This document shows, piece after piece, positions 5,135 through 5,336 of a stretch of 5,336 nucleotides of DNA (within the stretch, counting starts at the first letter, position 1; the number at the start of each line of letters is the position of its first letter). This DNA comes from Clostridia bacterium (GTDB taxonomy: Bacteria; Bacillota; Clostridia; Christensenellales; UBA1242). The stretch is taken from contig JAFYKO010000078.1 of NCBI GenBank assembly GCA_017537515.1, forward strand, positions 1 through 5,336. Direction: 5' to 3'. A program made the position numbers and the translations under genes. The notes under the pieces were generated by a model, which saw nothing but the letters and a program-made list of their open reading frames with translations, made no database searches and was not told the origin of the DNA.

Positions 5135-5221
5135 ATGTTATTTGCAACAGCTTCCGAGATTATATTGCCAATTTGTGTGTTTATTTTAATGATAATATTT
5201 TTCACAACTTTGAGCAAATAA
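5135..5221 (+). CDS. 28-residue single-span membrane peptide
   Basis: The frame from ATG 5135 to TAA 5219-5221 encodes 28 residues, starting MLFATASEIILP and ending TTLSK. Residues 9-23 are almost wholly hydrophobic (two Ile, Leu, Pro, Ile, Cys, Val, Phe, Ile, Leu, Met, two Ile, two Phe), long enough for one membrane span, with a lysine at the C-terminus. Evidence that it is translated: a strong AAAGGAG SD at 5122-5128 with six-base spacing, a promoter just upstream, and a stop codon that flows directly into the yajC SD. I recognise no family. It may be a small partner of the Sec/YajC complex, a leader peptide coupled to yajC, or a degenerate duplicate of the YajC membrane anchor. Confidence 0.6.
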   Translation: MLFATASEIILPICVFILMIIFFTTLSK

Positions 5222-5232
5222 AGGAGAATTAA

Positions 5233-5336
5233 ATGAACTTATTATTTGTAGACGGTGGAAACATCGCCCTTCTTGTCCTTCTTCTTGGACTCTTGATTTT
5301 GTATCCTATTCTTATGATTCGAAGAAACAAAAAGGA
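5233..5336 (+). CDS. yajC: YajC-like preprotein translocase subunit, 5' part
   Basis: Thirty-four complete codons are visible before the window ends. The product begins MNLLFVDGGN, has one hydrophobic span (about residues 11-29), then a basic patch IRRNKK. YajC proteins have this form: a single N-terminal span followed directly by a basic segment (commonly IRPQ-K-R) and a small cytoplasmic domain. Position after queA-tgt, where yajC-secD-secF is the usual order in many bacteria, is the stronger argument. AAGGAG (5221-5226), six bases before the ATG and overlapping the preceding stop codon, supports the start. YajC binds SecDF and aids protein export but is usually dispensable. The rest of the gene is outside the window, so the call rests on a short stretch. 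Confidence 0.75.
   Translation, partial: MNLLFVDGGNIALLVLLLGLLILYPILMIRRNKK

Overview
The window is a housekeeping stretch of DNA-repair, tRNA-modification and secretion genes, all on the + strand: ruvC, ruvA, ruvB, queA, tgt, a 28-residue membrane peptide, and the 5' end of a yajC-like gene that runs off the right edge. Strong AAGGAG-type ribosome binding sites, sigma-A-type promoters, moderately low GC and the order ruvCAB-queA-tgt-yajC all point to Bacillota. An uncultured gut-type Clostridia lineage is my guess, but the sequence does not settle the genus. The five recognised full-length genes look intact, with their catalytic residues in place.

Layout. Bases 1-350 hold no convincing gene. 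They carry a palindrome-rich element of about 270 bp closed by a 15-bp inverted repeat, then a tract of 7-bp repeats, a 13-bp direct repeat and a strong promoter (TTGACA-17-TATTAT). The expected transcript start lies within a few bases of the ruvC ATG at 351. ruvC ends inside a 12-bp hairpin. Bases 849-1265 are again non-coding: a 44-bp tandem duplication of the first heptamer tract in inverted orientation relative to the upstream copy, a second heptamer family, about 170 bp of back-to-back GC-rich hairpins, and an A/T-rich leader. From 1266 to 5067, ruvA, ruvB, queA and tgt are packed tightly (gap of 1 nt, overlap of 14 nt, gap of 2 nt) and look like one operon. A new promoter at 5089-5117 then serves the small peptide gene and yajC.

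Function. RuvA and RuvB form the Holliday-junction branch-migration motor and RuvC is the resolvase. Tgt exchanges G34 of certain tRNAs for preQ1, and QueA converts this to epoxyqueuosine using S-adenosylmethionine. YajC is an accessory membrane protein of the SecDF translocase. None of the proteins is novel. The unusual material is between the genes: the repeat families that bracket ruvC and separate it from ruvAB, two structured non-coding elements, a possibly leaderless ruvC message, and the small membrane peptide before yajC.
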